Positions 23,307 through 32,335 are shown, counted from the stretch's first letter. The stretch: 48,099 bases of DNA from an uncultured Mediterraneibacter sp. (GCA_944381935.1 CALWMN010000020.1:1-48099); one strand, 5' to 3'. The notes: a model not told the origin generated them from the letters alone. Numbers and translations: made by a program.

Positions 23307-23870
23307 CTAACCTTTCATTTCAAGCGCTTTCTTCGGGCAGGCTGACACGCAGATTCCACATTCTACACATTTTTCTTTGTCCAGCTCCCATGTTTTTTCC
23401 TTCCGGTCCACCATGATTGCCTCCTGGGGACATTTCTTCGCACAGAGTGTGCAATGGACACATTTCTCTGCATCCAGCACAGGCTTTCCGCCTGACGCCC
23501 CTTCTGCCTCCTTTTTCTCCTCCTGTGGCCGGGTAAATGTCTCGCTCTTCTTTTCTATCTCCGGCGCCGTATATCCCTTTTTCATCATCAGGCATTTTTT
23601 CGGGCATACATTGACGCAGCTGGAACACTGTACGCAGTCAAACCTGTCTATTGTCCATGTCCCTGCCTTTCTGTCGACCTGGATCGCCTGGGACGGACAT
23701 GCCCGCATGCAAAGCCCGCAGGTAATGCAGTCTTCTATCCTGATCTCAATATGCCCTCTCATTCTGTCGGGGTAATCGACAGGCTGGAAAGGATACTGTG
23801 TCGTCGCCGGTTTCTGGAAAAGATTCTTAAGCACTCTCCCGGCAAATATAAACATTTTTGTCTTATCCAT
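23307..23870 (-). CDS. echF: Energy-converting hydrogenase ferredoxin subunit (EchF/NuoI-like) with four [4Fe-4S] motifs
   Basis: A 187-residue iron-sulfur subunit that should receive electrons from ferredoxin and pass them to the small subunit. It has a hydrophobic/basic N-terminus, then four CxxCxxCxxxCP motifs: Cys48-58, Cys79-89, Cys137-147 and Cys168-178. The second half copies the first: QAIQVDRKAGTWTIDRFDC corresponds to EAIMVDRKEKTWELDKEKC. The halves are joined by a charged linker (about 100-133). NuoI and the Methanosarcina EchF normally carry only two clusters, so this is an internal duplication. It is the last gene of the ech operon, 75 bases after echE, and is followed by a terminator. 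Family and operon position agree. Confidence 0.93.
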   Translation of the reverse strand: MDKTKMFIFAGRVLKNLFQKPATTQYPFQPVDYPDRMRGHIEIRIEDCITCGLCMRACPSQAIQVDRKAGTWTIDRFDCVQCSSCVNVCPKKCLMMKKGYTAPEIEKKSETFTRPQEEKKEAEGASGGKPVLDAEKCVHCTLCAKKCPQEAIMVDRKEKTWELDKEKCVECGICVSACPKKALEMKG

Positions 23871-23945
23871 ACTACTGCTCCATTCTGCCGCTTAAAAGCC
23901 GGCTTATCTTCCTGAAAACGGATGTCTTGCGTCCTTCGGTTTTCC

Positions 23946-25025
23946 CTATCTTTCCGTACAGCTCACACACGGGTCGATCGTCAGGATCAGAAGCGGTACG
24001 TCCGCAAGCTGGCACCCTTTGAGCATTTCAACCATCGGCGGGATATTGCTCGTCGTAGGCGTACGCAGCCGGAAGCGGTCCAGATATTTCGTTCCGTTCC
24101 CCTTAATATAGTAGATTGCCTCTCCTCTGGGCTGTTCGATTCGGACAAAATATTCTCCCGACGGATTGCCTTTTACCGGAACGCTGACCGGGCCCTGAGG
24201 GATCTTCCCAACTGCCTCCCGGATCAGGTCAAAGGACTGGAAAAGTTCTTTAAGCCGGACCTCGCAGCGTCCATAGCAGTCTCCCTCTGTCGAGGTGATT
24301 GGTTCTACTGTCAGTTCATTGTATGCACCGTACCCGAGCAGCCGGGCATCATATTCTATCCCGCTTGCTCTCATCATGGGACCGACAGCCCCCATAGCAA
24401 CCGCGTCCTCCTTTGTCAGGATTCCGGTCCCCTTCAGACGGCTCTGGACAGTATAATCCTGAAGGAACGTATCCACGACAGGCTTCATCTCGCCTTCCAG
24501 GTCACTGACTGCACGCAGGACATCCTGCAGCATGGAGCTGTCCATATCCTTCTGGACGCCCCCCACGCAATTAACCGAATGGATGATCCTTCCTCCTGCC
24601 GTCTCGTCAAACATATCCAGGATCTTCTCACGCAGCCTCCAACTCTCCATGAACAGGCTTTCAAATCCCATCGCATCCGCCAGAAGCCCGAGCCAGAGCA
24701 GATGGCTGTGTATCCGGCTCATCTCCAGCCAGATCGTGCGCAGATATCTCGCCCTGTCCGGCACTTCAATATCCATGACCTTCTCCACTGCAAGACAGTA
24801 TCCCAGGCCATGGCCGCAGCTGCAGATGCCGCAGATCCTCTCCGCGATATAGACATACTGCTTAAAATCTCTTTTCTCTACCAGTTTTTCAAGTCCTCTG
24901 TGAATATAGCCGATGCTCGGGATCGCGCCAACCACTGTCTCATCCTCCAGCACCAGGTCCAGATGAACCGGCTCCGGCAGGACAGGGTGCTGGGGACCGA
25001 AAGGTACTATACTTCTCTTTGCCAT
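23946..25025 (-). CDS. echE: Energy-converting [NiFe] hydrogenase catalytic large subunit (EchE/NuoD-like)
   Basis: A 359-residue catalytic subunit of a group 4 membrane-bound [NiFe] hydrogenase. The four nickel-ligating cysteines are present: RICGICSCGHG (Cys65, Cys68) and DPCVSCTER (Cys353, Cys356). Both motifs separate it from NuoD, which lacks them. The protein stops directly after the last motif, with no C-terminal peptide, so proteolytic maturation by a HycI/HyaD-type protease should be unnecessary; no such gene is nearby. PFGPQHPVLPEP at the N-terminus is typical of the complex I 49-kDa family. It lies 14 bases after echD and should be matured by the divergent hyp genes. Confidence 0.96.
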   Translation of the reverse strand: MAKRSIVPFGPQHPVLPEPVHLDLVLEDETVVGAIPSIGYIHRGLEKLVEKRDFKQYVYIAERICGICSCGHGLGYCLAVEKVMDIEVPDRARYLRTIWLEMSRIHSHLLWLGLLADAMGFESLFMESWRLREKILDMFDETAGGRIIHSVNCVGGVQKDMDSSMLQDVLRAVSDLEGEMKPVVDTFLQDYTVQSRLKGTGILTKEDAVAMGAVGPMMRASGIEYDARLLGYGAYNELTVEPITSTEGDCYGRCEVRLKELFQSFDLIREAVGKIPQGPVSVPVKGNPSGEYFVRIEQPRGEAIYYIKGNGTKYLDRFRLRTPTTSNIPPMVEMLKGCQLADVPLLILTIDPCVSCTER

Positions 25026-25039
25026 TTTCCCTACTCCTT

Positions 25040-25378
25040 CTATTTAAATGGTGTCTCTTTGTCTATCCTGTAAAGGTTATCCTTATAATCCGGACTGATA
25101 TTCCGTATCCTGACTCCAAAAAGCTCTGCCGCTTCATTTTCCTGAAGGTATGCGCACGGATAGACCTGGGTGATACTCGCAATCTCCTGGTCTTCTGCAA
25201 TATCCAGTCGCAGTGTCACCATCTCATAGTCCTTGCAGAAAGAATAGCTCATCTCATATCCGTTTTCGACAGTGGTGGCACAAATCTGGACAAGCCTCCA
25301 GTTCTCGCCTTTCATCATGATGACCGCCGGAAAAAATTCCGCGGTCGACACTTTCTTTATCTCGCTTTTATAATCCAT
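25040..25378 (-). CDS. echD: Energy-converting hydrogenase subunit EchD (NuoC-like)
   Basis: A 112-residue hydrophilic subunit resembling the 30-kDa (NuoC) subunit of complex I. The C-terminal part YPCAYLQENEAAELFGVRIRN followed by DYKDNLYRID corresponds to the conserved NuoC ending (EREAYDLFGI...). The N-terminal half is short and divergent, as usual in Ech-type enzymes. It is a structural partner of the large subunit; it binds no cofactor that I can see. The gene lies between echC and echE with gaps of only 6 and 14 bases, which is the main support for its function. Confidence 0.88.
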   Translation of the reverse strand: MDYKSEIKKVSTAEFFPAVIMMKGENWRLVQICATTVENGYEMSYSFCKDYEMVTLRLDIAEDQEIASITQVYPCAYLQENEAAELFGVRIRNISPDYKDNLYRIDKETPFK

Positions 25379-25384
25379 TTCCCG

Positions 25385-25822
25385 TCACCTCCCGCTGTCT
25401 TTTAAAGCCGCCTGCTTTGCATCCAAAACTTTGAGTGCTCTGACCACCCCGTCAATAATAGACTCCGGGCGTGCAGCGCATCCGGGCACATATACATCAA
25501 CGGGGATCACAGTGTCAATCCCGCCTTTGATGTTATAACATTCCTTGAACACTCCGCCTGTGCAGGCACAGATTCCAACTGCCACAACAACCTTCGGCTC
25601 CGGCATCTGGCTGTAAAGCTGCCTGACCACCCTCTCTGTCTGGCTGTTGATCCCTCCTGTGATCAGCAGGATATCCGCCTGGAACGGGTCTCCCGTATTG
25701 ATGATCCCAAATCTTTCAATATCATATTTGGGGGTGAGGCAGTCCAGCACTTCGATGTCACACCCGTTGCAGCTGCTGGCATCATAATGGAGCAGCCACG
25801 GTGATTTTGATACTTTGTTCAT
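25385..25822 (-). CDS. echC: Energy-converting hydrogenase small subunit EchC (NuoB-like)
   Basis: A 145-residue subunit that carries the [4Fe-4S] cluster next to the Ni-Fe site. The ligands are in SSCNGCDIEVLDC (Cys18, Cys21), VGICACTGGVF and VYVPGCAARPESI, the usual NuoB/HycG pattern. No signal peptide or Tat motif is present, as expected for a cytoplasm-facing group 4 enzyme. It lies 11 bases after echB and 6 bases before echD. Assignment is secure from the motifs and gene order. Confidence 0.95.
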   Translation of the reverse strand: MNKVSKSPWLLHYDASSCNGCDIEVLDCLTPKYDIERFGIINTGDPFQADILLITGGINSQTERVVRQLYSQMPEPKVVVAVGICACTGGVFKECYNIKGGIDTVIPVDVYVPGCAARPESIIDGVVRALKVLDAKQAALKDSGR

Positions 25823-25833
25823 AGCCTTCCTCC

Positions 25834-26697
25834 TTACTTGTCCAACATCAGAATCAGTATATTCACGCCTCCGGCTACCAGAGTCACCACCCAGCAGCTA
25901 TAAAGCAGCGTTTTCCATTTCACACGGGCGCTCACATTGTCCCATAGTGTCTCCATAAAAAAGATCACGCCGCAGACTACAATCGCAGCAACCCAGCTCC
26001 ACCATGTACTGTTCACAAAAAACAGGCAGAAAATACCAAAGAGCAGGATCTTCTCATAGTATTCCGCGATGTTCATGATCGCAAGGGTCATGCCGGACAT
26101 CTCTGTCGTCAGTCCTTTTACCATCTCCTGGTGTGCATGATGGCTGGTTGACAGGTCAAACGGGGACTTCCTGAATTTGATCGCCGCTGTAAACATGAAT
26201 CCCACCAGAAGTCCCGGCATGAAGACAACTGCACTGACCGGAGCATTGATGATATCGCCCACATGGAACGATCCGGTCGTCAGATAAAATCCCACTGCAA
26301 CCAGAAGTGTCAGAGGTTCATATGCCATCATCTGAAGCATCTCCCTGCTTGCCCCCATGTTCGCATATGGGGAAGAGTCGCTGGAGGCCGCCATAATCAG
26401 GAACATATCTGCCGTACTTAAGATAAAGAGCACCATCAGGAGATCCGCTCCCGCGAACAGCATGGCACCCGCAATCATCAGGATCACAAGATAGCTCATG
26501 TTCAGAAGGAGCTGTACATTATTTACCGTAATCAGCTCCTTGGAAAAAAGCTTGCCAAGATCATAAAACGGCTGGAAGAGCGATGGTCCCCTCCTGCGCT
26601 GCATCCGCGCACTGATAATACGGTCCAGTCCATCCAGCAAGGCCCCCAGGAACGGCGCCAGAAGAAGATACGCCAAAACCAGAATGATTCTTATCAT
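25834..26697 (-). CDS. echB: Energy-converting hydrogenase membrane subunit EchB (NuoH-like)
   Basis: A 287-residue membrane protein of about eight hydrophobic segments, the NuoH/HycD homologue that joins the catalytic arm to the ion pump. Typical features are GLDRIISARMQRRRGPSLFQ near the N-terminus, the acidic loop YEPLTLL, and KFRKSPFDLSTSHHAHQEMV with the glutamate-rich region GLTTEMSG that follows. It overlaps echA by four bases and lies 11 bases before echC. The conserved charged residues of the proton path are visible, but whether H+ or Na+ is moved cannot be decided from sequence. Confidence 0.95.
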   Translation of the reverse strand: MIRIILVLAYLLLAPFLGALLDGLDRIISARMQRRRGPSLFQPFYDLGKLFSKELITVNNVQLLLNMSYLVILMIAGAMLFAGADLLMVLFILSTADMFLIMAASSDSSPYANMGASREMLQMMAYEPLTLLVAVGFYLTTGSFHVGDIINAPVSAVVFMPGLLVGFMFTAAIKFRKSPFDLSTSHHAHQEMVKGLTTEMSGMTLAIMNIAEYYEKILLFGIFCLFFVNSTWWSWVAAIVVCGVIFFMETLWDNVSARVKWKTLLYSCWVVTLVAGGVNILILMLDK

Positions 26698-28580
26698 GAT
26701 ACACCTCCTATTACAAGGCAGAATCCCAGGACAAGGATTGCAGCTGCCAGAATAATGGACGGTACCCTTAGATGCCTGCGTCCAAACTCAAACCTGAGAT
26801 ACCAGTTGCTCAGGTAGAGATGCTCTTTCTCCCCATAGCTGTTCAGGAAAAAGCGGTTATCCCCCTCATTGATTCCATTCATATAGATCGGGACGAGCTC
26901 ACTGTGGGATCTGCGGCTGATGAAGAACATAACTACAGGCACAATAAAGATGGAGATCAGCATGATTGCCATCGTCGTGAGCACGCTCATGGAAAGGACA
27001 TCCGTGGAATTTCCAAACAGTTCCCTTACGATCGGGTTCACCACCCATATTGCCACGAGCGGAAGAAGGAGGCATAACAGCAGCATCAGGACCGCATGGA
27101 AGAACATGGAGACGTATTCATCCTTATTCGTCACATCCTCCACAGTCTCTCTCGGAATATGATAGCACAGAAGCTTTGCAAGCCATTTTGTCCAGTAGAA
27201 CATTGTCGTGGCGCTGCCGTAGGCAATACATAGCACGAGGACAAAGTTCCCGGAATCGACAAACGCTTTCAGAGCTACCCATTTGGAGATCAGCATCCCG
27301 AAGGGAGCCAGATACATCCCGGCGATTCCGATTCCCATGATGTATGCCAGTTTCGGGACACGTATGATCAGTCCGTGCATATCCTCGATATCACGGGATC
27401 CCAGCGTATTCTCTGTCGCTCCCACCGACTGGAAAAGCATGGACTTGCTGACGGAATGGAAAATCATGAGGAAGATCGCCGCCCAGACTGTCTCCTCAAC
27501 ACCGATTCCGGCACATCCCACGATCAGTCCCAGGTTCGAGATCGTAGAAAATGCAAGCACTTTCTTGCCGTCATTCTGGGCGATCGCCATCATGCTCGCC
27601 ATGATAAAGGTAAAGCCGCCGATACTGGAGATGATAATCCCCACCAGATTTCCCTCAAGGGCAGGAGAAATCCGGATCAGCAGATATACCCCGGCTTTTA
27701 CCATTGTTGCACTGTGCAGCAGCGCGCTGGACGGCGTAGGCGCGACCATCGCGCCTAAAAGCCAGGTAGAGAACGGCAGCTGTGCCGACTTCGTAAGTCC
27801 GGCAAGGGCCAGGCAGAGAAGGGGAAGCAGTTCGCCGATCCCTACCACATCTGAAAGCTGCACTGTTCCATGCATTACAGCCATAAGTGCAATCGCGATG
27901 GCAAATCCCAGGCCTCCGAGCAGGTTCATCCACAGTGCCATGAAGCTGTTATGGATGGCCTCGTCCGTCCGGGTGTACCCGATCATCAGAAATGAAATCA
28001 CGCTGGTAATCTCCCAGAAAAAGTAGATCCAGATCAGGTTCTGTGAGAGAACCAACCCAAACATGGCCCCCAGGAACAGGAACAGCATGGAAAAGAAAAA
28101 CGGCTGCCTGTCCTTTACCTCCTTATGGTGATTGTGGTATCCCTTCATATAGCCAACCGTATAAATGCAGATGAACCCTCCGATACACGCAATAATGATG
28201 CACATCAAAATTGTCAGCCAGTCTACCATTATATGAGGACCCTCTGTTATCTCCACCGTAAATTCTATATAAAGCACCAGTGCAGTCTGCGCCGCTGAGA
28301 GAAGAATGGGCAGCACCTTGCCGTACTTGATACTCATATAAATGATCAGGCACATCAGGATAATATCTCCTGCTGTCATCAGATGGGCAATCAGCCCTGT
28401 GGATATGTAGAACTCCCATGTACGGGCTCCGTCCTGGATCCACCGGACTATAAAAACAATTGTAGTAAGCATGACAATACCGGCTCCCGCATATACGATG
28501 TATCCTCTTGCCTTCTCATTTCGCACAACCTGGAACATCACCGCCAGCAGGACCGGGATTCCGATCAGTAATGGTATCAT
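26694..28580 (-). CDS. echA: Energy-converting hydrogenase antiporter-like membrane subunit EchA (NuoL-like)
   Basis: A 628-residue protein with about 14-16 membrane segments, the antiporter-like ion-translocating subunit related to NuoL, HycC and MrpA. Family marks are FFWEITSVISFLMIGY (conserved Glu), LLCLALAGLTKSAQLPFSTWLLGAMVAPTPSSALLH... (Lys and the Pro-rich turn), ATMVKAGVYLLIR, and FHSVSKSMLFQSVG. The ATG at 28580 has AAGGAGG nine bases upstream. It is the first gene of the ech operon and overlaps echB by four bases. The order A-B-C-D-E-F is the same as in Methanosarcina barkeri. Confidence 0.95.
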   Translation of the reverse strand: MIPLLIGIPVLLAVMFQVVRNEKARGYIVYAGAGIVMLTTIVFIVRWIQDGARTWEFYISTGLIAHLMTAGDIILMCLIIYMSIKYGKVLPILLSAAQTALVLYIEFTVEITEGPHIMVDWLTILMCIIIACIGGFICIYTVGYMKGYHNHHKEVKDRQPFFFSMLFLFLGAMFGLVLSQNLIWIYFFWEITSVISFLMIGYTRTDEAIHNSFMALWMNLLGGLGFAIAIALMAVMHGTVQLSDVVGIGELLPLLCLALAGLTKSAQLPFSTWLLGAMVAPTPSSALLHSATMVKAGVYLLIRISPALEGNLVGIIISSIGGFTFIMASMMAIAQNDGKKVLAFSTISNLGLIVGCAGIGVEETVWAAIFLMIFHSVSKSMLFQSVGATENTLGSRDIEDMHGLIIRVPKLAYIMGIGIAGMYLAPFGMLISKWVALKAFVDSGNFVLVLCIAYGSATTMFYWTKWLAKLLCYHIPRETVEDVTNKDEYVSMFFHAVLMLLLCLLLPLVAIWVVNPIVRELFGNSTDVLSMSVLTTMAIMLISIFIVPVVMFFISRRSHSELVPIYMNGINEGDNRFFLNSYGEKEHLYLSNWYLRFEFGRRHLRVPSIILAAAILVLGFCLVIGGVS

Positions 28581-28794
28581 GATCGTATTCCTCCTTCCTC
28601 TCCCTATTGTCAGCAGAACACTAAATTAAAAAAATCATTTCTATTATAATACTGTTTCACTTTTTTTTCGATACTTGAAATTACTTTTTCCTTTATTTTT
28701 TGTGTTTTATTCTCATAAAAGTGTGTTAAAATGAAACATGTTAAATCAAACAAGTATCTGTCATCACACTGCTGTTTTGGAAAGAGGGGTTTTT
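28581..28794. promoter_or_regulatory. Divergent ech-hyp promoter region
   Basis: This AT-rich gap separates the two hydrogenase operons and must hold both promoters. A TATAAT for the minus-strand ech operon lies at 28643-28648, without a good -35. On the plus strand TAAAAT near 28732 could serve hypA. A repeated TGTTAAA (near 28726 and 28739) might be an operator. I found no convincing CRP/FNR, Rex or sigma-54 site. Confidence 0.4.
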
Positions 28795-29178
28795 ATGCAC
28801 GAACTGAGTATCACAGAACATCTCCTTGAGGACTGCATTAAGAGTGCCAGGGAGAAGAACGCGTCGAAGATCCGCGTCATCCATCTGTGTATCGGACAGC
28901 TCAGAGGCATCATCCCCGACTGTATCCAGATCTATCTGGACATGCTCTCTGAAGGCACAATCGCAGAGGGGGCGCGCATTGAGGCCGAGTATCTCCCGGT
29001 AAAGGTACTATGCCGGGACTGCAAAAAGGAAGGGGAAATCTCCCCTGGCCATCTTGCGTGCCCGCACTGCAAAAGCCTGAAACTTAAACTTCTGTCAGGA
29101 AAAGAATTTTATATCAAAAGTATGGAGGTAGATATCGATGGAAATCAAAGTACTGCATCAGATAATGGACTGGAATGA
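28795..29178 (+). CDS. hypA: Hydrogenase nickel incorporation protein HypA
   Basis: A 127-residue nickel metallochaperone that works with HypB to insert Ni into the hydrogenase large subunit. The N-terminal Met-His-Glu (MHELSITEHLL) binds nickel; the zinc site is formed by Cys73, Cys76, Cys89 and Cys92 (CRDC and CPHC). The ATG at 28795 is chosen because MHELS is the invariant start and AAAGAGGGG lies just upstream; a longer frame begins 57 bases earlier without a site. It is the first gene of the hyp operon and overlaps hypB by 41 bases. Confidence 0.95.
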   Translation: MHELSITEHLLEDCIKSAREKNASKIRVIHLCIGQLRGIIPDCIQIYLDMLSEGTIAEGARIEAEYLPVKVLCRDCKKEGEISPGHLACPHCKSLKLKLLSGKEFYIKSMEVDIDGNQSTASDNGLE

Positions 29179-29794
29179 AGACGTGGGCGATGAGGTAAAA
29201 AAACTGCTTGCCTCCCATCATATCTGCATGGTCAATGTAATGGGAAGCCCCGGATCCGGGAAGACAAGCATGATCACAGCGTTGATCAACGCGCTGAAGG
29301 GAAACTGGCGTATCGGCGTCATTGAGGGGGATATTGCCGGGCAGGTGGACGCTGAGCGCATCGCATCGCTTGGGATTCCTGCCGTCCAGCTCAACACAGA
29401 CGGGGCGTGCCACATTGAAGCCATGAGTATTCAGCATATTCTGCCGGAACTTCCCCTGGATGAGCTGGATCTTATTTTTGTGGAAAATATCGGCAATCTG
29501 GTGTGCCCGGCAGAATTTTACATCGGGGAGGCTCTGCGCATCACGCTTCTGAGCATCCCGGAGGGCGACGACAAGGTAGAGAAATATCCCCTCATGTTTA
29601 CGGATACGGACTGCCTGGCCCTGAACAAATACGATATGATGCCATACTTTGAGTTTGAGGAAGAGCGGGTGCTTGCCAACTACCAGACGGTCAATCCGGG
29701 CGCCCCCCTCTTTCGCATCAGCAGCCGGACCGGCGATGGAATCCAGGCACTGGCTGACTTTATCTCTGAAAAGGCAGGCAAGGTCAGATCATGA
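29138..29794 (+). CDS. hypB: Hydrogenase nickel incorporation GTPase HypB
   Basis: A 218-residue GTPase that drives nickel delivery. Walker A is VMGSPGSGKTS (about 35-45), followed by IEGDIAGQVDAERI, LNTDGACHIEAMS with the metal-binding cysteine and histidine, VENIGNLVCPAEF and the guanine-recognition ALNKYDM. The N-terminus is short and has no histidine-rich nickel-storage stretch or CxxCGC motif. AGGTAGATATCG precedes the ATG. It overlaps hypA by 41 bases and hypF by four (ATGA). Assignment is secure. Confidence 0.96.
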   Translation: MEIKVLHQIMDWNEDVGDEVKKLLASHHICMVNVMGSPGSGKTSMITALINALKGNWRIGVIEGDIAGQVDAERIASLGIPAVQLNTDGACHIEAMSIQHILPELPLDELDLIFVENIGNLVCPAEFYIGEALRITLLSIPEGDDKVEKYPLMFTDTDCLALNKYDMMPYFEFEEERVLANYQTVNPGAPLFRISSRTGDGIQALADFISEKAGKVRS

Positions 29795-32145
29795 TTTCCG
29801 GCAGAGAGTCCCGAATACAGAAACTCCGGTTCAGAATAGAAGGCATCGTACAGGGGGTGGGATTTCGCCCTTTCCTTCACCGTCTCGCCGACCGGTATCA
29901 GGTCAGCGGATGGGTACGCAATACTTCCTCCGGTCTGGAGGGGGTTCTAAAGGGCAGCTCAGACTCTCTGGAACATTTTCTGCAGGATGTCAGGGAGTCC
30001 CCTCCGCCCATGTCTTCGGTGGAGGCGGTACACACTGAAATCGTCACAGAATCCGTACCGGAGACAGACTCCTTTCAAATCCTTCCGAGCAGCACTGATG
30101 CCGGGGCGACTCTTGTCTCTCCTGACCTTGCCATGTGCCCGGAGTGCGAAGCGGAGCTGTATACCCCTACAGACCGCAGATACCGGTATCCTTTTATCAA
30201 CTGTACAAACTGCGGTCCCAGATATACGATCATCCGGTCTCTCCCCTATGACAGGGATCGGACTGTAATGCACGAATTTCCCATGTGTGAAGCGTGCGAG
30301 CGCGAATATCACGATATCCACAGCCGCCGCTACCATGCGCAGCCGGACTGCTGTCCCGGATGCGGTCCCCGGATCTTCTATACGGGCCACCACGAAGACG
30401 CGCCCGGATCCCCATCCCTGTATGGAGAAGATGCTCTGCGCGCCTCCCAGAAACTGCTGGCAGAAGGCGGTATCCTGGCAGTAAAAGGAATCGGCGGGAT
30501 CCACCTGGCGTGCGATGCTTCCAATTCCGATGCTGTCAAAAGGCTCCGGCAGAAAAAACATCGGGCAGACAAACCCCTGGCGGTCATGTGCCGTTCTCTT
30601 GATACGGTCCGCCGGATCTGCCGTTGTTCCTCCGCAGAGGAAAAGATCCTAACAGGGCATGCCCGCCCCATCCTCCTGCTGGACAAAAAAGATCCCGCCT
30701 CCTTCCGGGAGCTCAGCTTTAGTTCCAGACTCGGGGTGATGCTGCCCTACACACCGCTCCACACCCTGCTTGCCGACGGGGTGCACGGCGGTCCTGACGT
30801 CCTGGTCCTGACAAGTGGAAATCTGCCCGGATGCCCTGTCCTGACAGAAAATGACGCTGCCCTTGAAGCACTGCGGCACACCGCCGACGGCTTCCTCCTG
30901 CACAACCGGCAGATCGAAAACCGCTGTGACGATTCTCTTGTCTCGGAGTGGAAAGGCGGCGTGTACTTTCTCCGAAGGAGCAGGGGATACGCTCCCCGCC
31001 CGCTTGACTTTGACAAAAGCGCAGACGGCATCTTTGCCATGGGCGCAGAACAAAAGGCTTCCTTTGCCGCCGGGAAGGGGACTCATATATTCTTAAGCCC
31101 CCACATCGGAGACTTGAAAAACGCCGAGACATTTCAACACTATACCCGGACCATGCAGACATATGAGGACCTGTTTGGTTTGCAGCCTTCCTGCTATGTC
31201 TGTGATCTGCACCCGGATTATCTCTCCTCCCGGGAAGCCGCACGCCTTGCCAGCCAGAAGGGACTCCCCCTTCTTGCCGTACAGCACCACTGGGCCCATA
31301 TGGCATCCTGCATGGCAGATAACCGTCTGGATGCCCCCTGTTTCGGAATCATCTGGGACGGGACCGGTCTGGGGACAGACAGGACCATCTGGGGCGGAGA
31401 ATTTCTCACCGGAGATCTGCGTGATTTCAAAAGAGCCGGCTCCATAAGGCCCGTCGCCCTGCCCGGAGGGGATAATGCCATCCGGGAGATCGGCAGGATT
31501 GCCCTGTCTCTTGTACAGGATGCGGGGATCTCATTTTCCCCCTGTGTACCGCTGCCTGAGGAAAAGTACCGCGGGCTGTCCGCCCTTATCCCGTCCGGGC
31601 TTTCTCCCGCTGCGAGCAGTATCGGGCGCCTTTTTGACGGCGTCTGCGCCCTTATCCTGGACAGGGATCGGGTGGATTATGAGGGGGAAGGAGCCGAACT
31701 TGTGGAGGCTCTCTGCCCTGTACCAATTCCTCATGAACCTGAAGTTCTATGCCCCGGGCTTTCCTATCCCCTCCAATTTTATAAGGAAAAGGGTCTGCGT
31801 GTTTTTGACACACGCCCCCTGACAGAGGGGATCCTCCGGGATCTTGGGCACTCTTCTGACCGGGGGCATATCGCGCTTCGCTTCCTGTCAACCCTTGTAT
31901 GTATGGCGCTGGAGCAGTGTAAGGCACTCAATCCCGACAGGCTTCCCGTCGTGCTCTCCGGCGGCGTGTTCCAGAACCGGTTTCTGCTGCACGGTATCAC
32001 CGCCGTGCTGGAACACAACGGATTCACAGTGTACACCCACCGCCGGGTATCCACAAACGACGAAGGCATCTGTCTTGGACAGCTCGCCGTCGCCCAGAAG
32101 AAAAGGAGTATGGAATATGTGTTTAGCAATGCCAATGAGAATTAA
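29791..32145 (+). CDS. hypF: Carbamoyltransferase HypF
   Basis: A 784-residue enzyme that turns carbamoyl phosphate into the thiocarboxamide on HypE, the source of the cyanide ligands. Domains in order: acylphosphatase (about 8-95, GIVQGVGFRPFLHRLA), two zinc-finger units (CPECEAEL...CTNCGPRY and CEACEREY...CCPGCGPR, about 112-195), a YrdC-like nucleotide-binding domain (about 205-390) and a Kae1/carbamoyltransferase domain with VQHHWAHMASCMADN and LSGGVFQNRFL. It starts four bases inside hypB and ends 29 bases after the hypC start. Length and domain order are standard. Confidence 0.97.
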   Translation: MISGRESRIQKLRFRIEGIVQGVGFRPFLHRLADRYQVSGWVRNTSSGLEGVLKGSSDSLEHFLQDVRESPPPMSSVEAVHTEIVTESVPETDSFQILPSSTDAGATLVSPDLAMCPECEAELYTPTDRRYRYPFINCTNCGPRYTIIRSLPYDRDRTVMHEFPMCEACEREYHDIHSRRYHAQPDCCPGCGPRIFYTGHHEDAPGSPSLYGEDALRASQKLLAEGGILAVKGIGGIHLACDASNSDAVKRLRQKKHRADKPLAVMCRSLDTVRRICRCSSAEEKILTGHARPILLLDKKDPASFRELSFSSRLGVMLPYTPLHTLLADGVHGGPDVLVLTSGNLPGCPVLTENDAALEALRHTADGFLLHNRQIENRCDDSLVSEWKGGVYFLRRSRGYAPRPLDFDKSADGIFAMGAEQKASFAAGKGTHIFLSPHIGDLKNAETFQHYTRTMQTYEDLFGLQPSCYVCDLHPDYLSSREAARLASQKGLPLLAVQHHWAHMASCMADNRLDAPCFGIIWDGTGLGTDRTIWGGEFLTGDLRDFKRAGSIRPVALPGGDNAIREIGRIALSLVQDAGISFSPCVPLPEEKYRGLSALIPSGLSPAASSIGRLFDGVCALILDRDRVDYEGEGAELVEALCPVPIPHEPEVLCPGLSYPLQFYKEKGLRVFDTRPLTEGILRDLGHSSDRGHIALRFLSTLVCMALEQCKALNPDRLPVVLSGGVFQNRFLLHGITAVLEHNGFTVYTHRRVSTNDEGICLGQLAVAQKKRSMEYVFSNANEN

Positions 32146-32335
32146 AAAAATCAGCGGGTCTTCCGCAGAATGTGAATCCGGCGGACTGACTCAGAATATC
32201 CGTATCGACTTCATCACCGCCCCGGCTCCCGGGGACTATGTCATGGTGCACGCCGGGTTCGCAATCGAGAAAATGTCCGAAGAAGAAGCCATTGAGAATA
32301 TGGAACTGCTGGAGGAAATAAAAAATGCTCTGTGA
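32117..32335 (+). CDS. hypC: Hydrogenase maturation chaperone HypC
   Basis: A 72-residue chaperone that carries the Fe(CN)2CO unit with HypD and docks on the large-subunit precursor. It begins with MCLAMPMRI, where Cys2 is the iron-binding residue, and includes GDYVMVHAGFAIEKMSEEEA, which is diagnostic. AAAGGAG lies ten bases before the ATG, inside the end of hypF; the genes overlap by 29 bases. It overlaps hypD by 11 bases. Although short, the assignment is secure. Confidence 0.96.
   Translation: MCLAMPMRIKKISGSSAECESGGLTQNIRIDFITAPAPGDYVMVHAGFAIEKMSEEEAIENMELLEEIKNAL

Noticed and set aside
23922-25073. A 383-codon plus-strand frame opposite echE
   Set aside because: It mirrors echE, whose nickel motifs and operon position are clear.
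28581-28794. A sigma-54, Rex or FNR site controlling ech and hyp
   Set aside because: I looked for TGGCAC-N5-TTGC, TTGTTAA-type and TTGAT-N4-ATCAA patterns and found none convincing.
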